Source: JAXDLW01 sp050998755
GTDB lineage: Bacteria > Chloroflexota > Dormibacteria > DASZGP01
Assembly (NCBI GenBank): GCA_050998755.1
Contig: JBPCPW010000004.1
Location: 1-7,342 of the forward strand
Direction of reading: 5' to 3'
DNA length: 7,342 nt
Position 1 is the first letter of the stretch; each line of letters begins with the position of its first letter. The notes under the pieces were generated by a model. The model did not search any database. It saw only the letters and a program-made list of their open reading frames with translations, and had not been told where the DNA came from. This document shows positions 1 through 5,118 of the stretch, piece after piece. The translations under genes and the position numbers were made by a program.

Positions 1-779
1 GGTTTGTGGCTGGCGCCGGCTATCGAGCGCGAGGCCGAGGTGGTGAGTGGGTGGCCGACCCCGTCCCCGGCTGCTGCGCCCCCCCCCGCGTCGGCGTCTC
101 CACCCTGGGCCCCGACGCCCGGGACCAGGATCGGCTGGCCGGGGCAGGCCTCGCGCACGGCCGCGATGTCGTCAGGGCGGGTTGCACCGGCGATCAGGCC
201 CACGTTGCGGCCGGCGTTCCAATCACGGCAGCGCCGGGCTACCTCCAAAAAGAGTGGTTCCCCCTCAACCTCAAGTTCCTGGAAGTCGTCCGCACCAGGG
301 TTGGAGGTGCGGCAGAGGATGAAGGCGCCACGGTCGGGCCGGCGCAGGAAGGGCTCCAGGCTGTCCCGGCCGAGATACGGGCTCAACGTCACCGCCGTAG
401 CCCCCAGGACGTCGTAGCAGGTCGAGGCGTAGCGCTCTGCCGTGTTGCCGATGTCGCCTCGCTTGGCGTCGAGGAGCACCGGGGTACCCGCGGGCACCGC
501 CGCGATCACCGCCTGCAGCACCTCCATGCCGGGCGGGCCCATGGCCTCGTAGAAGGCCGAATTCGGCTTGAAGACGGCGGCAAACTCCGCCGTGGCCTCG
601 ACAATCGCGGTGACAAACCGAAGGACGTCGTCCGGGGTTGGCTCGAAGCCGGCGGGCAACGCGTCCAGGTCGGGGTCCAGGCCGACACAGACATGGGAGT
701 CGTGGGCGGCGCAAGATGCCTGCAGAGCGTCGGTGAACGAGGTCGAGGCCCCCGGTACGGCGGCCTCGGCGAGGGTCAA
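1..779 (-). CDS. pyrF: Orotidine 5'-phosphate decarboxylase, type 2 (C-terminus cut by window edge)
   Basis: Decarboxylates orotidine 5'-monophosphate to UMP, the last step of de novo pyrimidine synthesis, in the cytoplasm. About 259 codons are visible and the frame is still open at the left edge, so perhaps 10-25 residues are missing. The N-terminal VGLDPD motif is at residues 32-37, the lysine-bearing FKPN at 70-73, and the catalytic DAKRGDIG at 104-111 carries the Asp-Lys-x-x-Asp set. VPGVGAQGGD at 219-228 and SRSI near the end are the usual phosphate-binding part of the long (type 2) PyrF family of actinobacteria and relatives. The chosen start is TTG at 779, one base after the stop of the upstream 75-aa gene; GAGG lies about 7 nt before it and no ATG or GTG fits better. 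The pair is probably translationally coupled. A run of nine G codes part of a Gly stretch near residue 232; the frame stays correct across it, because SRSI follows in frame. Confidence 0.93.
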   Translation of the reverse strand, partial: MTLAEAAVPGASTSFTDALQASCAAHDSHVCVGLDPDLDALPAGFEPTPDDVLRFVTAIVEATAEFAAVFKPNSAFYEAMGPPGMEVLQAVIAAVPAGTPVLLDAKRGDIGNTAERYASTCYDVLGATAVTLSPYLGRDSLEPFLRRPDRGAFILCRTSNPGADDFQELEVEGEPLFLEVARRCRDWNAGRNVGLIAGATRPDDIAAVREACPGQPILVPGVGAQGGDADAGGGAAAGDGVGHPLTTSASRSIAGASHK

Positions 780-780
780 A

Positions 781-1008
781 TCAGACCTCGTGAGTGGAGA
801 CGACCGTGTAGCCCTGGCTGGCCAGCTGGTCGATGCGCTGCGCCTGGTACCCGCGCATCCCCGGCAGGGGGAAGCCACCGGTTTCGTCCAGGGGCTGCTC
901 GAAGAGGACCCGCGCCCGCTCCAGGAATTCCTGGTCGATGCCACTGATCCAGCCGGTGTCGGTGACCTCCACCTTGTTCCCGTCCTTCTCCAGGGTCCAG
1001 ACCTTCAC
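781..1008 (-). CDS. Hypothetical 75-aa protein upstream of pyrF
   Basis: I do not recognise this family. The protein is small, acidic and soluble-looking, with no signal peptide or membrane segment. It opens with a beta-type stretch (MKVWTLEKDGNKVEVTDTGW), continues with a probable helix around LERARVLFEQ, a Gly/Pro-rich turn (GGFPLPGMRGY) and a second helix (QRIDQLASQGY), and ends in the strand TVVSTHEV. It is likely real: the GTG start at 1008 has a near-perfect AGGAGG 5 nt upstream, the frame is open throughout, and its TGA is one base from the TTG start of pyrF. That spacing implies one transcript and coupled translation. A role linked to pyrimidine synthesis is only inferred from position. 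Confidence 0.75.
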   Translation of the reverse strand: MKVWTLEKDGNKVEVTDTGWISGIDQEFLERARVLFEQPLDETGGFPLPGMRGYQAQRIDQLASQGYTVVSTHEV

Positions 1009-1013
1009 GCGCT

Positions 1014-1019
1014 CCTCCT
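1014..1019 (-). promoter_or_regulatory. Strong Shine-Dalgarno site for the 75-aa gene
   Basis: On the minus strand AGGAGG is followed by AGCGC and the GTG start at 1008. It is the clearest ribosome-binding site in the window and decides the GTG start. It contrasts with der, the DUF4013-like gene and cysM, which have no comparable site. Confidence 0.8.
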
Positions 1020-1047
1020 GACCTGTTCCGCTGCTATAACCGGTGCC

Positions 1048-1053
1048 ATTCTA
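1048..1053 (-). promoter_or_regulatory. Possible -10 box for the 75-aa gene/pyrF operon
   Basis: TAGAAT on the minus strand lies about 40 nt upstream of the GTG start, which would leave a 5' leader of roughly 33 nt containing the AGGAGG site. No convincing -35 hexamer is visible 16-18 bp further upstream, so this rests on the -10 match and its position only. Confidence 0.3.
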
Positions 1054-1316
1054 CGGATCATGGGTGGTCGGCCACGCTGGACGCTTTTCGAACTCTATTC
1101 GTGGCGCCGCCCTCAGCCGTTCGCCAGATTCTAGGGGAGACGCTGCCGTGGGCGGTTCCCCGACAGGATGATCGGCTCGTACAGGGCGTCGGTCCGACCC
1201 TGAGCCCATTGGTTCGACCCTGCCTGGCAGGTCGCTCGAGTGACCGGAGATACCGAGGTTGGCGTTAGCGAATAGTCAACTCAACCCGTCGCGAGCACGC
1301 CAGAAGTCCGCACGGG
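1054..1316. other. Gap between diverging genes, no gene seen
   Basis: No reading frame here looks coding on either strand. The stretch holds two near-identical 12-bp direct repeats (1191-1202 and 1211-1222) and an overlapping 6-bp inverted repeat with a one-base centre (1219-1231). It marks the change from the pyrF operon to the accessory patch. Confidence 0.5.
1191..1222. repeat. Pair of 12-bp direct repeats
   Basis: GGTCCGACCCTG at 1191-1202 and GGTTCGACCCTG at 1211-1222 differ at one base and are offset by 20 bp, about two helical turns. The second copy runs into the inverted repeat CCTGCC-T-GGCAGG at 1219-1231. Such spacing suits a two-site protein-binding region, but no regulator is identified and chance is possible in GC-rich DNA. 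Confidence 0.4.
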
Positions 1317-1703
1317 GTGCCGATCTTCTCACCGTCAGTCGGCCCATCATCTGGTCTGAGTGCTTTGAGGCTGGCTCTCTCGCGCGGAGGTGTCGAGGCG
1401 GCGGATCGTGCGGTGCGGGCTCTGCTACGGCGAGACCTTCCGGGCGCAGCGGCCGCGCAGACGACAGAGGAGATGCCTCCCCGGGCTGCGGGAATTCTCG
1501 GCCTCAGATACAGGCTAATTGATGGCCAGAGGTACGGCCTAGTCGAGATCGCGGCGGCTGTCGGGGTGACCCGGGAACGCATCCGACATCTGGAGTTGTG
1601 GGACGGCCACCATCACGGAACAAGGTGGGGTGGACCAGTTAAATTTAACAGGGTTCGTTCAGCCCCGGCGACCTCAGCGACCTCCAGACCGCCACCACGG
1701 TAA
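1317..1703 (+). CDS. Orphan sigma-70 region 4-like helix-turn-helix ORF, possibly a sigma-factor remnant
   Basis: A 128-codon ORF from GTG, bounded upstream by an in-frame TAG at 1266-1268, with no good ribosome-binding site. Residues about 53-93 (near 1473-1595) match the -35-binding region 4 of primary-type sigma factors: a lead like LPxRE reads MPPRAAGI, then LGLRYRLIDG, LVEIAAAVGV and TRERIRHLE, where principal sigma factors have GVTRERIRQIE. The helix-turn-helix core is intact but the usual ALRKLRHP-type tail is absent; the reading turns into low-complexity sequence after residue 95. Nothing like sigma regions 2 or 3 lies upstream. The last 59 nt overlap the opposite-strand membrane-protein ORF and probably carry no information. 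It may be a truncated sigma gene or a stand-alone DNA-binding protein; the former is more likely because ends and start signal are poor. An ATG at 1473 exists, but its purine-rich AGGAG sits too close. Confidence 0.45.
   Translation: MPIFSPSVGPSSGLSALRLALSRGGVEAADRAVRALLRRDLPGAAAAQTTEEMPPRAAGILGLRYRLIDGQRYGLVEIAAAVGVTRERIRHLELWDGHHHGTRWGGPVKFNRVRSAPATSATSRPPPR
1638..1649. repeat. Perfect 12-bp AT-rich palindrome
   Basis: GTTAAATTTAAC is its own reverse complement and stands out as ten A/T in twelve bases within GC-rich DNA. It sits where the plus-strand sigma-like ORF and the minus-strand small membrane-protein ORF converge, and supplies the TAA stop of the latter. It could be an operator or a recombination or insertion footprint; nothing visible decides. 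Confidence 0.5.
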
Positions 1704-1857
1704 AGGCGGAGGACACAGCGAGGTAACCCCAGGCGGCACCTTCATGATCCGCGTGGGCGCTGCGAATGAGGACAAGGCCGACTATACCGACTAGCGTAGG
1801 TAATGTCGCCCAAAGCACTTTGGTCGCCCGATTGGCCCTCGGCATGACTGATTTCAC
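1645..1857 (-). CDS. Small two-helix membrane protein, hypothetical
   Basis: A 70-residue ORF with a basic N-terminus, a hydrophobic segment around residues 16-31 (LWATLPTLVGIVGLVLI), a short charged loop (SAHADHEG) and a second hydrophobic segment around 43-58 (WGYLAVSSAFTVVAVW), ending in a basic tail. I do not recognise the family. Its GTG start at 1857 overlaps the TGA of the upstream ORF as GTGA, a common coupling arrangement; an internal ATG at 1845 is another possible start. The hydrophobic pattern and the coupling favour a real gene. Base composition here is visibly lower in GC than in the flanking housekeeping genes, suggesting imported DNA. Topology and function are inferred from hydrophobicity alone. 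Confidence 0.5.
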   Translation of the reverse strand: MKSVMPRANRATKVLWATLPTLVGIVGLVLIRSAHADHEGAAWGYLAVSSAFTVVAVWRSLRSPGLNEPC

Positions 1858-2126
1858 CGGGTGAATGTTACGTCACCGAAGGCCCCGCCGCCATCGCCCC
1901 TCGAATAGCATCCACTGGGCGCAAAAGCGCTTGCGTGTTCATTATCCGGACAATATGACTCACTCGTGATGCGCGCGAACCCCCTATAGTCCCCGTCCGG
2001 CAGCATGATGAAATCGCGGTACCTCCCGCCTTGGCCGCTCTGGGCATACGGATCAACGCCGTCTCCCTGAATGTAATAGTCCTCCGTCTGGAAGTCGGGC
2101 CAAATGAGATGCACAGCCCACGTCAC
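1854..2126 (-). CDS. Hypothetical protein, perhaps 5'-truncated
   Basis: The open frame extends back to 2288, but its first 55 codons lie antisense to recombinase-derived sequence and look like a shadow. I therefore place the likely start at GTG 2126 or GTG 2114, giving about 86-90 residues. The body has a varied, protein-like composition rich in Asp, Gly and aromatics (WPDFQTEDYYIQGDGVDPY, FIMLPDGDYRGFARI) and two cysteines about 15 residues apart (ESYCPDNE and SGCYSRGD), suggesting a beta-rich, perhaps exported domain. I see no signal peptide; if one existed it may have been lost at the junction near 2120. The TGA overlaps the GTG of the next small membrane-protein gene. No family is recognised, and a broken gene is as likely as an intact one. 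Confidence 0.4.
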   Translation of the reverse strand: MTWAVHLIWPDFQTEDYYIQGDGVDPYAQSGQGGRYRDFIMLPDGDYRGFARITSESYCPDNEHASAFAPSGCYSRGDGGGAFGDVTFTR

Positions 2127-2430
2127 CTTGACAAGCTCGACGGGCGCATCACGGCCGCCTACTTCGACCGCATGTCCGCAGACTCGCGCTCCGAGCAGGA
2201 CCGCCTCGCGGATGCCATCGCCGATCATCGCCAGGCCAACCGCAGCTACATCGCCGAAGGGGTGCAGCTTCTCGACCTCGCGAGCCAAGCGTCCAACATG
2301 TTCCGGGCGCAGGAGGAGGACAGCGAGAAGCGCGAGCTACTGCGGTTCGTGCTGGCTGGCGCATCATGGCGAGACGGCCAGTTGACGGCGTCACTACGGC
2401 CACCGTTCGATCTCATCTCGGAGCAGGTCG
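2109..2430 (+). pseudogene. Serine recombinase, C-terminal remnant
   Basis: In one plus-strand frame, residues from about 2124 read HLDKLDGRITAAYFDRMSAD, then SEQDRLADAI, ANRSYIAEGVQLLDLASQAS, a QEEDSEKRELLRFVL stretch and SWRDGQLTASLRPPFDLISE. This is the typical C-terminal end of large serine (resolvase/invertase-type) recombinases, whose members read LDKLDGRI..FFDRK..WR.EQ, N.SYL.EGVRLLELA, EKR.LLNFVLS..WKDG.L and FRQPFDL. The N-terminal resolvase domain with the catalytic serine, the recombinase domain and the zinc ribbon are all missing: nothing of them is readable upstream, where a minus-strand ORF begins. The same frame continues through the tRNA antisense to 2657, so no native stop remains. 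It is best read as a decayed integrase fragment from an element once inserted next to the tRNA gene. No function is expected. Confidence 0.75.
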
Positions 2431-2570
2431 GAGTCGTGCGCGCGGTCGAGAGTTCAAATGACCCCGATGAGGGGGGTGGTCGGGCAGGAGCACTATTGAA
2501 CTCCCCCAAACCGCCAAATCCGAATTCACAAAGGCCGGTTCGGAGCCCCGCTGAGGCGAAACTTGATATG

Positions 2571-2647
2571 TGGTCGGCGAGACAGGATTTGAACCTGCGA
2601 CCCCCAGTCCCCCAGACTGGTGCGCTACCGAGCTGCGCCACTCGCCG
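2571..2647 (-). tRNA. tRNA-Pro (anticodon GGG)
   Basis: A complete 77-nt cloverleaf on the minus strand. The acceptor stem CGGCGAG pairs with CTCGCCG; D arm is GCGC-AGCTCGGTA-GCGC; anticodon arm is CCAGT-CTGGGGG-ACTGG, giving anticodon GGG (reads CCC/CCU); variable loop GGGTC; T arm is GCAGG-TTCAAAT-CCTGT with a G-T closing pair; discriminator A followed by an encoded CCA. It starts 25 nt after the gpsA stop on the same strand, so it may be processed from a der-gpsA transcript. The recombinase remnant lies just beyond its 3' end. Confidence 0.95.
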
Positions 2648-2672
2648 CCGGGCCTGATTCTAGTCGAGGGAC

Positions 2673-3719
2673 CTAGCCCAGCCCTAGTCCCTCGGTCTCG
2701 CTTCGCCCGGTCCGCTCCATCAGCTGGGCGGCCACCTCCAGCACGTCGGCGCCATCGAAGATGATCCGCGCCACGCCGCGGGCGATGGGCAGGTCGACGC
2801 CGAGACGCTCGCCCAGCTTGAGCGCCTCACGGGTGGTGTTGACGCCCTCGGCGATCATGCTCATCTCCGCCTCCAGCTCGGCCAGCGGCCGGCCCCGGCC
2901 GATGCCCTCACCCAGCAGGCGATTGCGGCTGTGAGGCGAGGTGCAGGTGACGAAGAGGTCGCCCATTCCCGTGAGCCCGGAGAAGGTCCGCGCCCGGCCG
3001 CCCATCGCGGTGCCCAGCCGGGTCATCTCGGCGAGCCCCCGGGTGGTGATCGCGGCCTTCGCATTGTCGCCGGCGCCGAGGCCGTCGGCGATGCCGGCAG
3101 CGATGGCGACCACGTTCTTCATGGCGCCCCCCACCTCCACGCCGACGACGTCGTCGTTGGTGTAGGCGCGCAGCCGGTTGCTGCTGATCCGGTGCTGAGC
3201 GTCGAGCGCCCGTGGTCCGTCCGCGCAGGCGATGACGGTGGCCGCGGGCTGGCCGGCCGCCACCTCCCTGGCGATGTTCGGACCGCTGATCGCGCCGATG
3301 ACGGCGCGGTCGCCGAGGGACTCGGCCAGCACCTGGGACATCAGCGCGCCGGAATCAGGATCGAGTCCCTTGGCCGCGCTGAGCACCAGGGGCACGTCGC
3401 CGCCGTGCCGGGCCTGTGTTCTCATGATCCCGGAGATGCCGCGGGTCGTGGTGCGCATCGCCTTGGCGGGCACGGCCAGGATGATCACCGGCACCCGGTA
3501 GACCGCATCGGCGAGGTCCGCCGTGATGTGCACCGATGACGGGATGTCTATCTCCTGCAGGTAGCGCGGGTTGCGTCGGTCACGCTGCATCACCGCCGCC
3601 TGCTCGCGGTCCCGGGCCCACAGGTAGGTCTCCCCTCCCCCGCCGGCCAGGACGCAGGCCAGCGCGGTGCCCCAGCTGCCCGCACCGATCACCGCGACAC
3701 GCGTCGATTCCTCGCTCAC
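2673..3719 (-). CDS. gpsA: Glycerol-3-phosphate dehydrogenase [NAD(P)+]
   Basis: Cytoplasmic enzyme reducing dihydroxyacetone phosphate to sn-glycerol 3-phosphate, the backbone precursor of phospholipids. The 348-residue length fits the family. The N-terminal Rossmann fold shows VAVIGAGSWGTALA at 8-21; ILAVPAKAM (80-88), SAAKGL (114-119) and SGPNIAREVA (145-154) line the dinucleotide and substrate pocket. The C-terminal helical domain has the catalytic lysine in GAMKNVVAIAAG (Lys201), followed by GLTGMGDLFVTCTSPHSRNR (248-267), the family signature. The start is GTG at 3719, 21 bp after the der stop; the intervening DNA has only a weak purine-rich site, so translation may depend on der. The neighbour der is a frequent partner of gpsA in bacteria, often with plsY between them; plsY is absent here. 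Confidence 0.96.
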   Translation of the reverse strand: MSEESTRVAVIGAGSWGTALACVLAGGGGETYLWARDREQAAVMQRDRRNPRYLQEIDIPSSVHITADLADAVYRVPVIILAVPAKAMRTTTRGISGIMRTQARHGGDVPLVLSAAKGLDPDSGALMSQVLAESLGDRAVIGAISGPNIAREVAAGQPAATVIACADGPRALDAQHRISSNRLRAYTNDDVVGVEVGGAMKNVVAIAAGIADGLGAGDNAKAAITTRGLAEMTRLGTAMGGRARTFSGLTGMGDLFVTCTSPHSRNRLLGEGIGRGRPLAELEAEMSMIAEGVNTTREALKLGERLGVDLPIARGVARIIFDGADVLEVAAQLMERTGRSETEGLGLG

Positions 3720-3740
3720 CAGCGGCGCCCTGGGCCCTGC

Positions 3741-5081
3741 CTACTTCTCGGGGCCGCGCTTACGGAAAACCGTCCGCAGCGGGACGCCGGCGAAGCCGTA
3801 TGCCTCGCGGATCCTGTTCTCCAGGTAGCGCTTGTATGAGAAATGCAGCAGCTCCGGGTCATTGACGAAGAAGACGAACGTGGGGGTGCGCTCCTTGCCC
3901 TGGGCCGCATACATCACCCGCGGCTGTTTGCCGCGGTGCATCGGCGGCGGATGGCTGATGAGCGCGTCCCGAAGCAGCCTGTTCATCTCACCGGTGGGGA
4001 CCCGCTGCTTGCGGGCGTCAGCCACCGCCATGGCCGCCGGGAGGATGTCCTCGACCCGCCGCCCGCTCTTGGCTGAGGCGTAGACCACGGGTGCGCCGGG
4101 CAGGAACTGAAAGCTGCGGTCGATGCGCTGTCGCCAGGCCTTATCGTCGCGCTCCTCGGCAGGGAGCAGGTCCCACTTGTTGACCACGATGACAACGCCC
4201 TTGCCGCCGTCCACGGCATAGCCGGCGATGTGCTGGTCCTGGGCCAGGACACCTTCCGACGCGTCTATCACCAGCACCACGACGTCGGCACGCTCCAGCG
4301 CGCGCAGACCTCGCAGGACGCTGTAGTGCTCGATCCCGCCCTTGGTCACCCCCTTGCGGCGGATCCCGGCGGTGTCGATCAGCCGGATGCGGCGATCCAT
4401 CAGGACCATCTCGGTGTCCACCGGGTCGCGGGTGGTGCCCGCGATCGCGGCAACCATGCTCCTCTCGTCCCCCAGCATGGCGTTGAGCAGCGACGACTTG
4501 CCGACATTGGGTCGTCCCAGGATGGTGACCGACGTCGGGGGATCGGGCTCCACCACCGCGTCCACAGCCGGCGGCAGGTGGGCGATGACGGCCTCCAGCA
4601 TGTCGCCGACGTTGGTGCCCTGCTGGGCGGAGATCGCCCACGGCTCACCGAAGCCCAGGGCGTGCAATTCGTGCAGGAAGCCCGGGTCCCTCTGGCTCTC
4701 TGCCTTGTTGGCCGCCAGGACCACCGGCCGGCGGCCCTTCCGGAGCAGATCGGCGACCTCGTGGTCGAGGGCCGTCATACCGGTTCGAACGTCAACCAGG
4801 AAGATCACCACATCGGCCTCCTCGATTGCCGTCAGGGTGCCTCTCTGAGTGTTTTCCTCGATCTCGCCGCGCGCCTGGCGGTCAAGTCCCGCGGTGTCGA
4901 CCACGACAAAGTCGCGGCCCCCCCAGTCCGCGCGCCCGTACAGGCGGTCACGGGTCAATCCCGCTTCGGAGTCGACGATCGCCAGGCGCCCCCCCACCAG
5001 GCGGTTGTAGAGCGTCGACTTGCCGACGTTGGGTCGGCCCACAATGGCCACCACCGGCAGGGTCGCATCGCGAGAGCTCAT
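3741..5081 (-). CDS. der: Ribosome biogenesis GTPase Der (EngA)
   Basis: Tandem-domain GTPase essential for maturation of the 50S ribosomal subunit. From the ATG at 5081 it has 446 residues, the normal size. G domain 1: GRPNVGKS at 15-22, DTAGL at 62-66, and NKAE at 125-128 where NKxD is the textbook form. G domain 2: GRPNVGKS at 189-196, DTAGI at 236-240, NKWD at 301-304, SAK near 336-338. The C-terminal KH-like domain spans about 355-440 (TPTFVFFVNDPELLHFSYKR, NRIREAYGF, VPLRTVFR). The frame stays open upstream to 5216, but that extension would overlap the divergent gene and resembles nothing in Der, so Met at 5081 is preferred. No Shine-Dalgarno precedes it; a TAGCCT box 7 nt upstream suggests a leaderless mRNA. 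Probably first gene of a der-gpsA-tRNA-Pro unit. Confidence 0.96.
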   Translation of the reverse strand: MSSRDATLPVVAIVGRPNVGKSTLYNRLVGGRLAIVDSEAGLTRDRLYGRADWGGRDFVVVDTAGLDRQARGEIEENTQRGTLTAIEEADVVIFLVDVRTGMTALDHEVADLLRKGRRPVVLAANKAESQRDPGFLHELHALGFGEPWAISAQQGTNVGDMLEAVIAHLPPAVDAVVEPDPPTSVTILGRPNVGKSSLLNAMLGDERSMVAAIAGTTRDPVDTEMVLMDRRIRLIDTAGIRRKGVTKGGIEHYSVLRGLRALERADVVVLVIDASEGVLAQDQHIAGYAVDGGKGVVIVVNKWDLLPAEERDDKAWRQRIDRSFQFLPGAPVVYASAKSGRRVEDILPAAMAVADARKQRVPTGEMNRLLRDALISHPPPMHRGKQPRVMYAAQGKERTPTFVFFVNDPELLHFSYKRYLENRIREAYGFAGVPLRTVFRKRGPEK

Positions 5082-5088
5082 GCAGCGA

Positions 5089-5094
5089 AGGCTA
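5089..5094 (-). promoter_or_regulatory. Candidate -10 box for leaderless der mRNA
   Basis: TAGCCT (TANNNT form) on the minus strand is followed by 7 nt and then the der ATG at 5081, the spacing at which transcription would begin on the start codon. No clear -35 is visible. The absence of a ribosome-binding site at der supports it indirectly. Confidence 0.4.
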
Positions 5095-5106
5095 CCGTGG
5101 ATGGTG

Positions 5107-5112
5107 TAGGTT
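5107..5112 (+). promoter_or_regulatory. Candidate -10 box for leaderless DUF4013-like gene
   Basis: TAGGTT on the plus strand is followed by GGCCCC and the ATG at 5119, again placing a predicted transcript start at the start codon. The only Shine-Dalgarno-like bases (AGG) are about 10 nt from the ATG and lie within this box. No clear -35 is seen. Confidence 0.35.
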
Positions 5113-5118
5113 GGCCCC

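Noticed and set aside
1161..1169. CGACAGGAT as a second copy of the tRNA 3' end
   Set aside because: The match to the tRNA antisense is only about 8 bases, expected by chance.
2127..2288. Upstream part of the minus-strand ORF ending at 1854
   Set aside because: It is antisense to sequence matching serine recombinases and is explained as a shadow of that frame.
2460..2482. Possible terminator hairpin beyond the tRNA (minus strand)
   Set aside because: The GACC/GGTC and CCCC/GGGG pairing is interrupted by a bulge and followed only by ATTT, too weak to call.
2452..2594. GTTCAAAT near 2452 matching the tRNA T-loop in inverted orientation, as an att site
   Set aside because: Only 8 bp match and the orientation is inverted, whereas attL/attR should be longer direct repeats.
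2419..2657. Coding continuation of the recombinase frame
   Set aside because: Past about 2430 it resembles no recombinase and then reads through the tRNA antisense, so it is open by chance.
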